DNA of 64,000 nucleotides, from the NCBI GenBank assembly GCA_038503035.1, contig JAVSML010001000.1, positions 868,397 through 932,396 of the forward strand. The letters run 5' to 3'. The DNA comes from Crocodylus rhombifer (lineage: Eukaryota > Chordata > Crocodylia > Crocodylidae). Each line of letters begins with the position of its first letter. Position 1 is the first letter of the stretch. Position numbers and translations under genes: made by a program. The notes under the pieces are model-generated. The model was not told where the DNA came from. It did not search any database and worked only from the letters and a program-made list of their open reading frames with translations. Shown piece by piece: positions 46,086 to 57,417 of the stretch.

Positions 46086-46661
46086 TTCAGAAAAATGAGT
46101 AATAGCACTACGTCCTAACCATATCACTTCCTCATAAACAAAGGAATGATGAAAGTGCCTCAAGTCTATAGGGAAACGGGATTTAATGTACACTGTTATC
46201 TTTAACACCTCTTGAGTGCATCTACATGTGCAATTAATGTGAAGGAACAAATTCTGGAGCTATTTGAGCCAAGATACTCTGTTCCTGGGAGGAGTCTCTA
46301 CATTCCTGTATGCCCAGGACAGCAGCAATTTGAGCCAAGGCAGAACAGATCCAGGCTGGCAGCAGACTTGGGGGATCAGCCCTGGGCTCCAGGTGGCAAT
46401 GTCAGGCAGTGAAGGGACTGGTTGGGTGTGAGAGTTTTGAAAGTGTGGAACCATGTGGCTAGGTAGGAGGCAGGAGTCTGACTTCCTGCTGCCAGGGCTG
46501 ACTGGGCACAATGTATTCCCATAGTCACTGTCTACACATGTGTTTCATCACACTTAATTACTCTGCTGTAAGACAGTAGTGTCCCCAACAGTACTATCTT
46601 ATAGCAGAGTTAATTTCATAGACATAGGTTTCATAGACATTAGGGGCTGGAAAGGACTTTG

Positions 46662-47144
46662 TCAAATCATCGAGTCCAGCCCCCCTGCCATAGGCAGGAA
46701 GTGTTTTGGGGTCAAATGATTCCAGCGATAAACATCCAAATGCCTTTTGAATGAGTCCAGAGTAGGTGCTTGCACCACCTCTGGGGGGAGTCTGTTCCAG
46801 ACCCTGGATACACGGACTGTAATGACATTTTTTCTTATGTGTAGTCTAAACTGGCCTTCCAGGAGTTTGTGGCCATTAGACCTTATTATCCCTTGGGGAG
46901 CCCTGGTGAACAACTGTTTTCCCAGGCCCTGATGTATGCCTCTCATATACTTGTAGGCTGCCACCAAGTTCCCCCTGAGCTCCAGGCTGAAGAATTCAAA
47001 GTCCCTCAGCCTCTCCTCATAAGGCTTGCCCTCTTGGCTTTTGATCATATGGATGGCTCCCCTTTGGACTCTCTCAAGCTTATCTACATCCCTCCTGAAG
47101 TGGGGAGCCCAAAACTGGATGCAGTACTCCAGCTGTGGCCTCAC
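46662..47144 (-). pseudogene. CR1 ORF2 C-terminal domain
   Basis: A 160-codon frame with MRPQLEYCIQFWAPHFRRDV, ERVQRGAIHMIKSQEGKPYE, RGNLVAAYKYMRGIHQGLG, FRLHIRKNVITVRVSRVWN and SFKRHLDVYRWN, followed by 3' UTR read-through. A short deletion is visible where related copies read SLEKRRLRGDL and this one reads SLELRGNL. Confidence 0.8.
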
Positions 47145-47514
47145 TAAGGCTGAGTAAAGTGGGAGGGTGATATCCCTGGTTTTGCTTAAGATGCATCAGT
47201 GGATGCATGCCAGAGTTCAGTTTGCTTTTCCAGCCATGGCATCGCATTGGTGGGCCACGTTCATCTTGTGGTCAATCAAGGCCACCAAGTCTTTTTCAGC
47301 CATGGTTCTAGCAAGCATGCCACTGTTGAGCCTATAAGTATGCTTCTGGCTCATCCTCCCAAGGTAGAGCACCCTGCACTTCTCTTCATTGAAGGCCATT
47401 AGGTTTTGGTCCACCCACCTTGAGGGTGTCCAGGTCAGCCTGTATCCCCAGCCTGTCTTTCAGCGTGACCGTCTTCCCCCATAGTTTAGTGTTCACCAGT
47501 CCACATCTGATGTC

Positions 47515-48135
47515 CTAATTCAGATAATTAATTAAGATGTTGAAGAGTACTGACCTCAGTACTGAGCCCTGGGACACACCACTAGCCACCTTATGCCACA
47601 TTGATTCACTCGCATCAACTAGTACTCTTTGGGTCCAACCATGGAGCCAGTTTCCCAGCCATTGGATCATGAGTTGTTTGAGGCTGCAGAATCCCAGCTT
47701 AACCATGAGGACATCATGGGAGACTAAGTCAAAGGATTTCTTGAAATGCAGATATATGACATCAACCTCATGTCCCTTGTCCAGGCAATATATCACCTGG
47801 TCATAGAAGGAGACTATGTTGGTCAAGCAATACCTGCCAGTAACAAAGCCACGTTGGCTGGCATTCAAAAAGTTACCTGCCTTTAGCCTGTTGCTGATAG
47901 ATCCCATGATGTTTTTTTCCAAGATCTTTCCAGGAATAGACATCAGACTGATAGGCCTGTAGTTCCCTGGATTTTCCTTCCTTACTTTCTTGAAGATTGG
48001 GACCACATTGGCTTTTTTCCAGCCTTTTGGAATCTCTCCCGAGTGCCACAAATTTTTAAGTATCTTCGCCATAGGGTGAGCTATGATGTCTGCCATCTCC
48101 TTCAAGATTCTTGGGTGCATTCTGTCCCGGCCCAT
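47515..48135 (-). pseudogene. CR1 reverse transcriptase fragment lacking motif C
   Basis: A 206-codon frame with [56 protein letters not shown] and SQRGFVTGRYCLTNIVSFYD. Motif A is YLHFKKSFD, with His replacing the catalytic Asp; motif B is GVSQGSVLRSVLF, with Pro to Ser. Just downstream, the codons for AKFADD are missing: the sequence goes from CGL almost directly to NTKLWGK. Three independent lesions at the active site show long inactivity. Confidence 0.85.
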
Positions 48136-48350
48136 GAACTTATGGATGTCTAGCCTCTAAAGGTATTCTCTCACCTGATCTATGTCAATTGTAGGCCCAT
48201 CTCCTGCTCCCTGGGTGTTTTGCATCCTGTCTGACAATGTGACCCCCTTTAATTTATTGCACCGTAATACCAGTGCATGTGTAGACAGTGATGCTTTACT
48301 GAGTAATTGGTCTACTCCACAGTAAAGCACAATTGTAGATGCACACTCTG

Positions 48351-49076
48351 GTGCCTACATTAGGTATGTCACCTCACTTAGCTTGCAGCCTGTCCGGAAT
48401 TTTTTTCCTAGGCACCTAACTCTCCTAATGCACTGTGTTATGAACTTGTGTGCCTAGCTCAGGATTGTGAACTCCACTCCCAGAGCTGAGTGCCTGACCT
48501 TCTTTGAGGATCTGGGCTAAGTTATTATAAGTATTTCATTATATGTTTCTTTTTTCTCTGAGTTCATGTATTTTTCTCTTTCTCTCTTATCTAATCAGTC
48601 TCAAATGTTACCATCTCAATATTGACTTATCATCATTATTTCTTTGCTGTAATTAGTTTAGCATACTAACACAATATGAACAATACTGTCATGGAGTATA
48701 ATAGTGATTCACTGTAGGGATGCTCCCGAGAGATACCTGTTTAAATTCTGCTACTAAGGGTGTGGAGATAATATCTTTAGCTCTAATGAGATCCCTCCTT
48801 TTTGGATAAGAGTGTTAAATTAACCCTGTTAAAAAGTCTTTGATGAGAACAAGTCACTGTGTTTCCTAAGACCAAGAAGCACTGTTATTTTAAACCAGAA
48901 AATATTAACCTTTAATATATTAACTATGTCCTCTTCTCATTTTGCTAATTGATATATATTTAATTAACTGCATATAACTTGTTTCTTTGTGAAGTATCTC
49001 CCATGATTATGGTTATTAGAATATGTGGTAAAAAAAGAGGGGAAGAGACTAATTATCCCAACCCTCACATTTTCCC
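48351..49076. other. No feature recognised
   Basis: AT-rich sequence between two TIR elements. No coding capacity or repeat ends were recognised. Confidence 0.5.
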
Positions 49077-50472
49077 AGTAGTGTATAGGGTACACCTCGT
49101 GTCAAACTTATAAGCCCTGCCCCTTGACAGATCCCCCATCCCTTTTCCCACCCCCTTTACTGCCCTTTACCCCATCTCCTTGGGGCCAGAAGTCCTGCCC
49201 CATCACATGGTCAGTGACATTATAAGTCCCACCCCTGGCCACAGGGCTGGCAGGAAATTCTGGGTCCATCATGGTGGCTGTTGCCATGCTGGGTGACAAG
49301 GATCTCTGGGTTTCCCCCAAAAAAAGCCCTGACTGAAGGGGGAACAAAGCCCAGTACAGGCTGAAGGGCCACCTCCTTCCTCCTCAGTGATCTCAGTTAG
49401 AGATGTTGAGACATGCATGGCATCTCTAGCACATTTTAAAAGCACACTTTCCCTGCATGTGGGAGGGTGTGCTGCTTCTGACATCATAAAAAGGCATCCA
49501 GGGCACTTGGAAGCCCTGAAAAGCAGCACAGGAGCAAAATTGACCTGGCACAATTCTTAGAGGATGCCAGAGGAACCTGCATGAGCTGGTGTGGGGGAGG
49601 CCAGGAGCACCTCAACCCCAAAACACAAGCAGTGGAGCTCTACTGTGTGATTGGTGGGACCCACCATAGGAGTGAGCCCACAAAGCCAGACTTTGGACCC
49701 CTGAGTGGCACTACATCAGATGCCAGGGTATTTTGAGTTTCAGTCTTCTTTTATTTATGAGTTTCACGGCTCACATAAATAGGGTCAACCTGGGGGGGAG
49801 TACCCATGCCCAAAGGAAACCCAGCAGAAAGTGCTGGTATGTCCTCTCCTTTTAAAGTGAACAACCAAAGCAAGGCAGCTTCAGCTGGTTACGCTGGACT
49901 TTAACCTAGGCAGGGGAGAGAGGCAATTCAAGCCCTGGAGGTGTGCAATAACCATGTGGTGACCAAGCTTTGTTCAGTGCCATGGCTTTATTTCAGCTGG
50001 AGAGTGGATGGGGTGTAGGGGAAGTGGAGCCCCAAGTCATTTGCACTTGCACTAAGGCAGCCTGAGTGTGGAGGGACATTCTATCTCCAAAGGAACCTCC
50101 CATCTTTCTTATATCATCAAGATGTGGCAAGTGAGCAGGAGGAAGATGCAACCCAGGTAGACAGGCTCTAGGTGCCCAGCTCACACCCACCGAGCACAGC
50201 AGCCAACATGGTGGCCAACATGACAGCCAGGGGGTAGGACTTCTGATGTCAGAGACCATATGGTGGTGCAGCAGAGAATTCTGGGACCATCATGGAGACC
50301 AACATGGTGGACAGGGGTGGGACTTATGATGTCATAGACCATGCAATAGGTCAGGACTCCCTGTCCCAAGGAAGCAGGGAAAGGAGTGACTAAAGGGTTG
50401 GGGAAAAGAGTGTGGCACCTGTCAAGGGGTAGGACTTATAAATTTGACATGAGCTGTACTCTATATACTACT
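49077..50472. mobile_element. TIR element with long foldback-like arms, about 1.4 kb
   Basis: The left end AGTAGTGTATAGGGTACACC and the reverse complement of the right end AGTAGTATATAGAGTACAGC match at 17 of 20 positions. The inverted repeat continues inward for about 35 more bases with few mismatches (GTCAAACTTATAAG, CCCCTTGACAG). Subterminal blocks also recur in inverted orientation: TATAAGTCCCACCCCTGG (left) and TAAGTCCCACCCCTGTCC (right, reversed), and AATTCTGGG(T/A)CCATCATGG. No transposase is visible. No clear target duplication was found, so the superfamily is not assigned. Confidence 0.75.
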
Positions 50473-51862
50473 TGCCCCTCAGAAACTTTGCTCACCTCCA
50501 TCCTTCTTGGGTTATAGCACTTTTGCTACATGTCTATCCATTTCTGTGAAATTCCTCCTGTATTATGTGTCCCCAACAGTCCTTGGTTATGTCTTGGTTG
50601 CAGAAGCATCACACTGTCATCAATAATTAAATCTTTAAGGAATTATTCTGGGATCCTCTCTTTTGACATACCTACCTGACCTAAGTCTGCATAATTTTTC
50701 TCCTATGTCAAAACTATTCTGCATCATAATAACTATGTTGTAAAATGTCATCTTTCTCTGGGTATCATGTTTCTTGCTTTTCTCATCTGACCATGACTTG
50801 TTGCACAGACCTTGAGGAGACAGTGCGGTTCACTGGAATGGGACACCCACATATTAAAATTTTATATGAGAGAGAGATTTATTCGATGTTTCATCTTATA
50901 GTGACCTGATCTGTGAGATTATGGGCTAGAAGGAGCTCAGCTCTAACACACAATCTTAGTTTACCTTTTAAAATAATCATTACATCAAACTTTAGCATTA
51001 CAGAAATCAAACCTTAGCATTACAACTAGTATTGGGATCAAAGTAAAACTCCAGTGTTAACTATAGCTCATATCTTGGGAACAGTTAGGTTCAGCTCCCA
51101 CTGATATAAATACACCAAGGATCTACTTACTTAGAATAAAAATCATAAGGTCACGTAAGTGGCAGATGTGTGTACACAAAGCAGTCAAGCTCAGATAATC
51201 AAAAGAAACATGGATTTTTTATATTGATTTAGTTGTACAGATTCTAAGGCATAATATTTTGCATCTGGTAAGAAAAGAATCCTCTATTCTGATGTAGGGC
51301 AAGAAACAAAAAAATCATATTTTTCATGAGCCTCTTTAATTGTTTTATGTGTATCTAAGTGTTTCAGAATGTTTCACATTGATTTAATCCTTTTGATATT
51401 ATTATTTTTTTAAGATACAATGCAAAATGAAAAGTCATTTTTAACTAAAAATGTCAGGAAGTTTCATTCTTCATGAATATTTTGACAGTTCAAAGGATAA
51501 AAAATGTATGTCAAAACTAAAAGTTATCAACACAGATACATTCCTGTGAAAAAGTTTTGGTTTTGACAAATCTGTATGCTCCAAACAGCTTTAATAAAGA
51601 TTTTAGGAACACTTCTAGATTTATGAAAGTTCTGTTAAAATGATTATGCTGCTGCTGAAATATTAATCTCAGAATAACCATGTCTGTGGGTAATCCTGTC
51701 CATTTAATTCCCTAGAGGTTAATTAATGTTTCTGTATCTTTAGTTTGATAAAAAAAAAATAAACGTTTTCTCCTTACAGCTGAACTTCCAAGATTACATT
51801 GTGTGACCATTCCCCTCTCAGTCACACCTAGGTAAATATAAAATGACTCAGTTTAAAGCAAT
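50473..51862. other. AT-rich DNA, no feature recognised
   Basis: Strongly AT-rich. No gene, RNA gene or transposon ends were recognised. Confidence 0.5.
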
Positions 51863-51890
51863 ACTATGAAACTATGAAACTATGAAACTA
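51863..51890. repeat. (ACTATGAA)3 microsatellite, CR1-tail-like
   Basis: Three and a half perfect units of ACTATGAA. The same unit forms the 3' tail of the CR1 copy ending at 58892 (GAAACTATGAAACTAT). No CR1 body is recognisable upstream, so it is either an orphan tail or a chance microsatellite. Confidence 0.7.
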
Positions 51891-51932
51891 TCTCCTTGAA
51901 CATGGCACACAGCATGTCATAGTTTCAGATTG

Positions 51933-52128
51933 CTGGGCACTAACTGTGATGCGATGCTACAGTCCAGTAGCAATGCGGTACCGTGTAGTAGCTTGTTGGT
52001 GCTGCGCAACAGTGTGGGAAAAAATGTGCAGCAACGGTACTGTGCAGGATTCTGGTTACTTCACAGTCATTTAGTACCTGCTTATGCATAACAACTGCAC
52101 AGTCTGCCACTCATGCAGACAAGGCCAG
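51933..52128. mobile_element. MITE related to 13732-13988, reverse orientation
   Basis: The right end, reverse-complemented, reads CTGGCCTTGTCTGCATGA and continues with a TGCAGT motif. This parallels the left end of the 13732-13988 element (CTGGGCATGTCTACATGA, later TTTGCAGTAAC). The interior shares GTGCAG / CAGTA-type words. The left end CTGGGCACTAACTG is a weaker match. Confidence 0.5.
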
Positions 52129-52723
52129 ATCTCCAGTGCTAATGGCATCTCAGTCTACCTTTAACTTTTAAATAGCATGCTCTTGTTTGTTAATGTCCCA
52201 ACTGTCCCCACCCTTCACCCCTCCCCACTTCCTCCTAAGGCCCATATTTTAAAGCTATCCACAGAACTCCAGTTATACAGCCCAGCAACTATATTAAAAA
52301 GGGAAGCTCAGATCCTAGGTAAGAACCCTGTATTTCTGCGAATAATACTCCTTCAGGGCACATGTGCCTGATCACATTAATTTCTGAATAACATCTATAT
52401 ACGTCACTCCATGCTACATGGGAATCTACCTTTCCACTTCCACTCAGCATCACAGATGCTAACAATATGGTCTTCTGGAAAATGCTATTTTCTCAAAGCC
52501 CAAGGGCAATTGAATAATGCATTTAAAAAGAACTCTACAGGATACAAATTATGAGATTCCACTGAGCAAAACCAATGTTGATCATTTAAAAGCTTATAAA
52601 AATGAACATCTAAAGATTCTTTTTATGCTGTGTTGCCTTTCGTTTGTTACTTTTATAGATGAAAACTGAATTTCAAAATAACATTCCAGTGAATTCAAAC
52701 GTAAAAGCAATTTATTCACTTAT
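52129..52723. other. No feature recognised
   Basis: AT-rich sequence with no coding region or repeat ends recognised. Confidence 0.5.
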
Positions 52724-53442
52724 AGATTTCATAGATTTCATAGACATTAGGGCTGGAAGGGACCTTGGGAGATCATCGAGTCCAGCCCCCTGCCCAAAGG
52801 ACAAGAAGTCAGCTGGGGTCATAGGATCCCAGCAAGATAAGCATCCAATTTACTCTTGAAGGTGTTCAATGTAGGTGCTTGAACCACCTCCGCTGGCAGA
52901 CTGTTCCAGACCTTGGGGGCTTGGACAGTAAAGAAATTCTTCCTTATGTCCAGCCTGAAACGGTCTTGCAGGAGTTTGTGACCATTTGACCTCGTCATCC
53001 CTTGGGGCGCTCTGGTGAACAGACGTTCCCCCAGATCCTGGTGGTCACCCCTGATAAACTTATAGGTGGCCATCAGATCTCCCCTGAGCCTACGCTTTTC
53101 CAGGCTAAAGAGCCCCATGGCTCTCAGCCTATCATCGTAAGATCTGTTTTCCTGACCTCTGATCATGCGCGTGGCTCTCCTCTGGACTCTCTCAAGCTTC
53201 TCCACGTCCTTTTTGAATTGTGGACCCCAAAACTGGACGCAGTACCCCAGCTGTGGCCTCAACAAGGCCGAGTACAAGGGGAGAATGACGTCCTAGGATT
53301 TGCTTGAGAAGCATCTATGGATGCAAGCCAGCGTTTTGGTCGCTTTACTAGTTGCAGCATCGCATTGGAGGCTCATGTTCATCTTGTGGTCAATGATGAC
53401 CCCCAAGTCTCTTTCTTCTGTAGTGCTATCCAATGTAGCACT
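52724..53442 (-). mobile_element. CR1 LINE, young 5'-truncated copy
   Basis: The tail on the plus strand reads ATTTCATAGATTTCATAGAC. The body then follows the 31441 copy almost base for base across the 3' UTR and C-terminal coding region, up to the truncation near GTAGCACT at 53442. CACTTAT occurs at 52717-52723 and at 53439-53445; part of the second occurrence is CR1 sequence, so it may reflect microhomology at the 5' junction. It is inserted in AT-rich DNA. Confidence 0.92.
52819..53277 (-). pseudogene. CR1 ORF2 C-terminal domain, young copy
   Basis: A 152-codon open frame: YSALLRPQLGYCVQFWGPQ, then DVEKLERVQRRATRMIRGQE, then RLRAMGLFSLEKRRLRGDLM, FRLDIRKNFFTVQAPKVWN and the end FKSKLDAYLAGIL. 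It differs from the corresponding part of the 31532-33226 frame at only a handful of residues. Upstream codons are interrupted by a stop near 53293, and the RT domain is lost by truncation. Confidence 0.88.
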
Positions 53443-53445
53443 TAT

Positions 53446-54940
53446 CATATGAGGTTGATTTATTACTATTTGTAGCCTACATTGGTAAAAATATGTTACC
53501 TAATTTCTAACAAAATACTTAGGTAACATTTTAAGCAGAATGATATTGAGCATCTAAAGAATACTGCAATCATTGTTTTAAAATTTTGGTACATGGAAAT
53601 GTTTTAAATGTTATTAGCAAGATAGTAAATTATTATGTTAAATATCACATCATTTCATACAATAATACATTTCTGTGTGCATTATGAAAAGCAATTGCAT
53701 TAGGTAAGCTAACCCTATCTTTAATGAATACCTGTGCCCTATATTATGTATTGGGAATTGGGACTCCATTGACCTGGAATGGGCTTCGGTTTAGGCCCTA
53801 ATAGCAAAGCAAGATTGTTCTAACCTTATGCAATTAGCTTCTAGCTTCATTAACCTAGGCAGTGGGCAGTTGGACAAGTTGGTGATTTGATGGTATAAAT
53901 CAAGGCAATGATAGACTTTATTAAGGTATTGTAGGAACATTGTACAACTGCTGATTGGATTATATGACTCTTTAGTTCTGTTCCTACTTTTGCCACTAAG
54001 TCAGTTTTTGGCCGGTGGCAATTCATTTAGCTACTTTGCATCTCAGTTCCCGCAGCTGTGCAAAGAGGATTCCAAAGAGTGTTATCAGACTTAATTCATT
54101 TTTCTGAGATTATCACAAATTCATGAGATTACATATAAATCATATAATATTTTTTCTTCCTAATTTAGCACCTGCTAGTTAAAAAACCTACAAGAGAGGT
54201 TAATATTGGTGAAGTACTGTTTCAGGATGAGTTGCTCTTATGTTGTTTCAGGGAGTTTTGGAGCCTCATTTCCTGTGAAAAGTGGTCTTTTTTCTTTCAG
54301 GGCTGATAGAGATTAGTCATTAGGCTTTGTTTAGGGTGGGCCTCCTTCCATGTCTCAAAATAGTAAAGCCTTTTTTCATTCCAAAGGGGCAGTAGGAAAG
54401 GCTGTGGAGTTCAGGAGAAAATCTTCTGGCCCTTGAATCAAATTTACACCCTGCAGCCAAATCAGTGGAATGTGAACAGAATGCCTTCAGTTAATACTGA
54501 AACAACGTGTGGTGAGGTGATGAAAGTGATAGGCTATCATTCTGAATGTAGCTGAGATAAGATGCGGTTCCACTGAACACAAAATATTCTTTCTGATCTC
54601 ACACAAATAGCAATATAAGTTGGAATACACTATCATCAACAATAGTAGAATAATTGGAAGGTGTCTGAAAAAAAAGCAGTTTCCAGGCTTCACTTCTATC
54701 CAGTCACTCCTTTGAATTGAAAGGGATTGGGACAGAATACTCAAGACAGAATTCTGTTTCCCTCCAGGCACCTACATGACAATTTTCTTCCTGCATAACT
54801 GGTGTTTTTGAACTGTGGATAAATAGTGTGTTTGAACACAGCCTGAGCAGGTATAGTTGGCTATGCATTGGGTAGGCAAGTACATACGTACCTGAGTAGA
54901 AGTCTGGCAAAAAAAGGAAGGCTAGAGATGACATTTTCAC
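53446..54940. other. No feature recognised
   Basis: AT-rich sequence, no coding similarity or repeat ends recognised. Confidence 0.5.
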
Positions 54941-55096
54941 TTCAGTAGCTGAGTGGTTATGGCACTTGTGCAGGGGGCAAATATAGGTTCTAAAACTCCC
55001 TTACTCAAGAAGGTTACACTGCATTTTTATGATTTACTAATGGTCTAGATTAGAACACAGGGCCTCCTTCTAGTCAGGACAGTCACCGTTCACTAT
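54941..55096. repeat. Palindromic tRNA-like repeat, copy 2
   Basis: The left arm has a box A-like CAGTAGCTGAGTGGTTATGG and a box B-like AGGTTCTAAAACTCC about 30 bases later. The right arm is in the opposite orientation; its reverse complement includes GGCCCTGTGTTCTAATC, in the position of a second box B. The two-armed layout matches copy 1 at 45970-46085. It is too diverged to be a functional tRNA gene. Confidence 0.5.
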
Positions 55097-56937
55097 GTCA
55101 AACACCCATAGGCAAATCCAGGATTTTAAAAAGGAGGGTGCAAGACCAGTGACTGCAATTTCAGGGGTGGCTGCACCCCCCTGCACCTCAGCATCTGTTC
55201 TCCCACTGTGGTGGGCAGACCATGCTGTGAGAGCAGCATCTGGGGATTTTTTTAAGTCCCTGTATTAAATAAGAATCCCCCCTGCCCCTGCCAACTCTGG
55301 GCACCCTTTTCCTTTCCTTCCATGATCAGTGGCATCTATCCTCCCCTCCTAGTCCTTGCCTTGCCCTGTCTACTTATAGCTTGGGGCCTAGGAGGAAGAT
55401 ACTTGCCTGCCACTTTCCCAGCCACTCCTGTTCCAATCCAGCTGAAGCTGCTATGGCTGCATGGGGAGCTGGGTTTGGCTGGGATAGTGGCATTGGCAGG
55501 CAGATTCTCTATGCCCTGTGCCTGATCCCAGTGAATACCCTGGTGGGGGTGTGCCTGCTGCCACTGCCTCTGGCAGAACCCATCTCCCTGTACAACCTGA
55601 CTGGAGTCGGGCAGAGGGTTCTGGAGCTTCCTTCACCCACAGGTCAGCCAGGGACAGTGGCAGAAATGGGGAGAGGAGAGGGGAGATGGAAGGGAATGTG
55701 AGGTGCTACTGAACATGGAGGGAAAAGGAGAATGCTGGGAGTGTGGGGTTTTACCTGCTTCAGGAATTTAAAATGTCCCACGATTCTGGTCTTTCAGTGT
55801 GCCCCAAAAGAGGGGTGAAATCTTGCAACTACACTTCCTCTGAATCTCATCCTGCAAACACCCTTTAGCTTGCCCTCTTCTTCCTCATCACACATATCCT
55901 CCTTTCTTTGGTTGCCCAAAGAGACATATTCAAAAGGAAGGGGAGATAAGGGCCCCAAATAATTCAGAGTTGCAGCTGGCAATGCAAGCCCCCTCCCACC
56001 TCCTATGTCAGTAGTGGTGCCGTCCTGTTCTGCAGCCTGGCAGGTGGAGTGGGCAGAGCCAATGGGCAGTGGGTGCTGGTCCTGGTCATGAAGGGCTTGC
56101 AGCAGGTGGGAAAAACATGGAAGATGCAGGAAGGACCTGTGCAACACCCACACAGAGCTCAGGGCAGAGGCAATGGGGCCCTGAATGAGGCACTGGGCTG
56201 TAGCTCTGCCAAGGAGGCACTGAGCAGTTGCAGTGCTCTGACCCCCTGGGCCAGCTCCAGCAAAGCAGGGGCTGTGTTCATTTGGCCACTTCGGGATGGC
56301 AACAGGGTGCAATGTGGCCCGAGTCCCAGCCTCAGCCAGCTCTTCTTGCAGCACCTTTGCAGGCACTACCCCAGCCCATCCACATGAAATGCCAAGCAGA
56401 AGTGGGAGATTTTTCCAGGAGGCTCCTGATTGGCAGGGGGCCCTGGACCCAGGCTCTATGGCCAATGCATATATCTGCCTCAGCCTGACCCCCTGCTGTG
56501 CATGCAGTGAATGGCACTTCCCTGCCAACCTGCAGTGAGAAAGGCAGCTGCAGAAGCCCACATTATATTACTTGCAAATGCATGAAGTTCACCTACTTGC
56601 TTATGAAGGGAAAATGTATTAGTACCAGTATAACATACCTTCAGTCACACCGACACTTAATCCAATTTCAAGGGAAGAGTGAGTATCTTTACTTCAGTAA
56701 AAACAGATGCACAACATTCTTTGAAACTAGATAATTCTTCTGCAGAGGGCAGGAACATGCAGACATGAAAATGGTGGATTCTGTGTGACCTGAAGTTTCT
56801 ATGACTATACTTATAGATGTGTTGAAAATGTTTTGTCCTGAGGACAATCACTGCCAAGGCATTGTACAATTAAACATAGGTTCTGTTTGTGCTTAAGGAT
56901 AGTCCTTAACCTCTCATAAATAAATAGTGTATTTACT
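55097..56937. other. GC-rich sequence without identified gene
   Basis: From 55140 to about 56540 the sequence is GC-rich and yields overlapping frames on both strands, the longest 255 codons on the minus strand (56561-55794). None shows a recognisable domain; composition is dominated by Ala, Gly, Leu, Ser and Gln or Cys. No tandem or terminal repeat was defined. A GC-rich repeat interior is more likely than a gene. Confidence 0.4.
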
Positions 56938-57361
56938 CAAATCTAAGAGAAAGTTTTTTAACCCATTCAGCATGGGGGGAACCCTTGTCTTAAATTTAAG
57001 TACAAGTCAGTCTAGCAGCTGCTGCAGTTCTGGACAGGACCAGGGCAGCTCATGTAGCAGGTATGGGGTACATGATACTGGGGGAGAACTGAGAAAAGGG
57101 GCAGGAAGGGGTGCAGGGGAAGATGAACATAGAGTAAGGGGATCACAGGGAAGGGCATGAGGAAGGGGGCATGGAATGAAGGGGAAAGCAAAGGAGAGAG
57201 GGTAGGTGGTATGGCATGGAACACAGGGGGAAGGGGGTGGCAGGAGCTTTGGGGGAAGGGACACAAGGGAGGAAAAATAGGTGGACTGTGTGGAAAGGGC
57301 ATGGGGGAAAGAGAGCATGGAGTGGGAGGAAGTGCAAAGGAAAAAAGGAAGACAAGCTCTG

Positions 57362-57417
57362 TAGCTCAGTTGGCAGGGGGAACTAGTAGTAGAGAGAAAC
57401 AATCTTGGTTTGATCCC
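57362..57417 (+). repeat. tRNA-like segment with box A and box B
   Basis: TAGCTCAGTTGG (57362-57373) matches the internal pol III box A and D-arm of a tRNA. GGTTTGATCCC (57407-57417) matches box B and the T-arm. The spacing of some 33 bases suits a tRNA-derived unit. The acceptor stem does not pair clearly, so this is a tRNA pseudogene or the head of a tRNA-derived SINE rather than a working tRNA gene. Confidence 0.6.

Larger units (their letters stand above)
46617..48251 (-). mobile_element. CR1 LINE, 5'-truncated, inserted in a TIR element
   Basis: The 3' end at 46617 has the tail TTTCATAGACATAGGTTTCA on the plus strand, then the 3' UTR, the ORF2 C-terminal frames (46662-47144 and 47217-47414) and RT (47515-48135). 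It ends at 48251 within the linker. TTAATTT is present at both junctions, as a short duplication or microhomology. A small deletion near 47500 removed the codons of RT motif C. Confidence 0.88.
46213..48350. mobile_element. TIR element (family of 5860-6325) split by a CR1
   Basis: The left outer end GAGTGCATCTACATGTGC and the right outer end, reverse-complemented, GAGTGTGCATCTACAATTGT are inverted repeats. An inner pair, CACTGTCTACACATGTG (about 46522) and CATGTGTAGACAGTG (about 48275-48290), is also inverted. The left part continues to GCAGAGTTAATTT at about 46616, and the right part resumes with TTAATTTATTGCACCGTAAT at about 48251. A minus-strand CR1 fills the gap. Removing it gives an element of about 500 bp, close to the 465-bp copy at 5860-6325. 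Confidence 0.7.

Noticed and set aside
55794..56561. 255-codon minus-strand open frame as a possible gene
   Set aside because: It lies in a GC-rich block with open frames of similar quality on both strands. There is no recognisable domain or splice context, and the amino-acid make-up reflects base composition.
57362..57417. Functional tRNA gene
   Set aside because: The box A and box B motifs are present, but the acceptor and anticodon stems do not pair convincingly.
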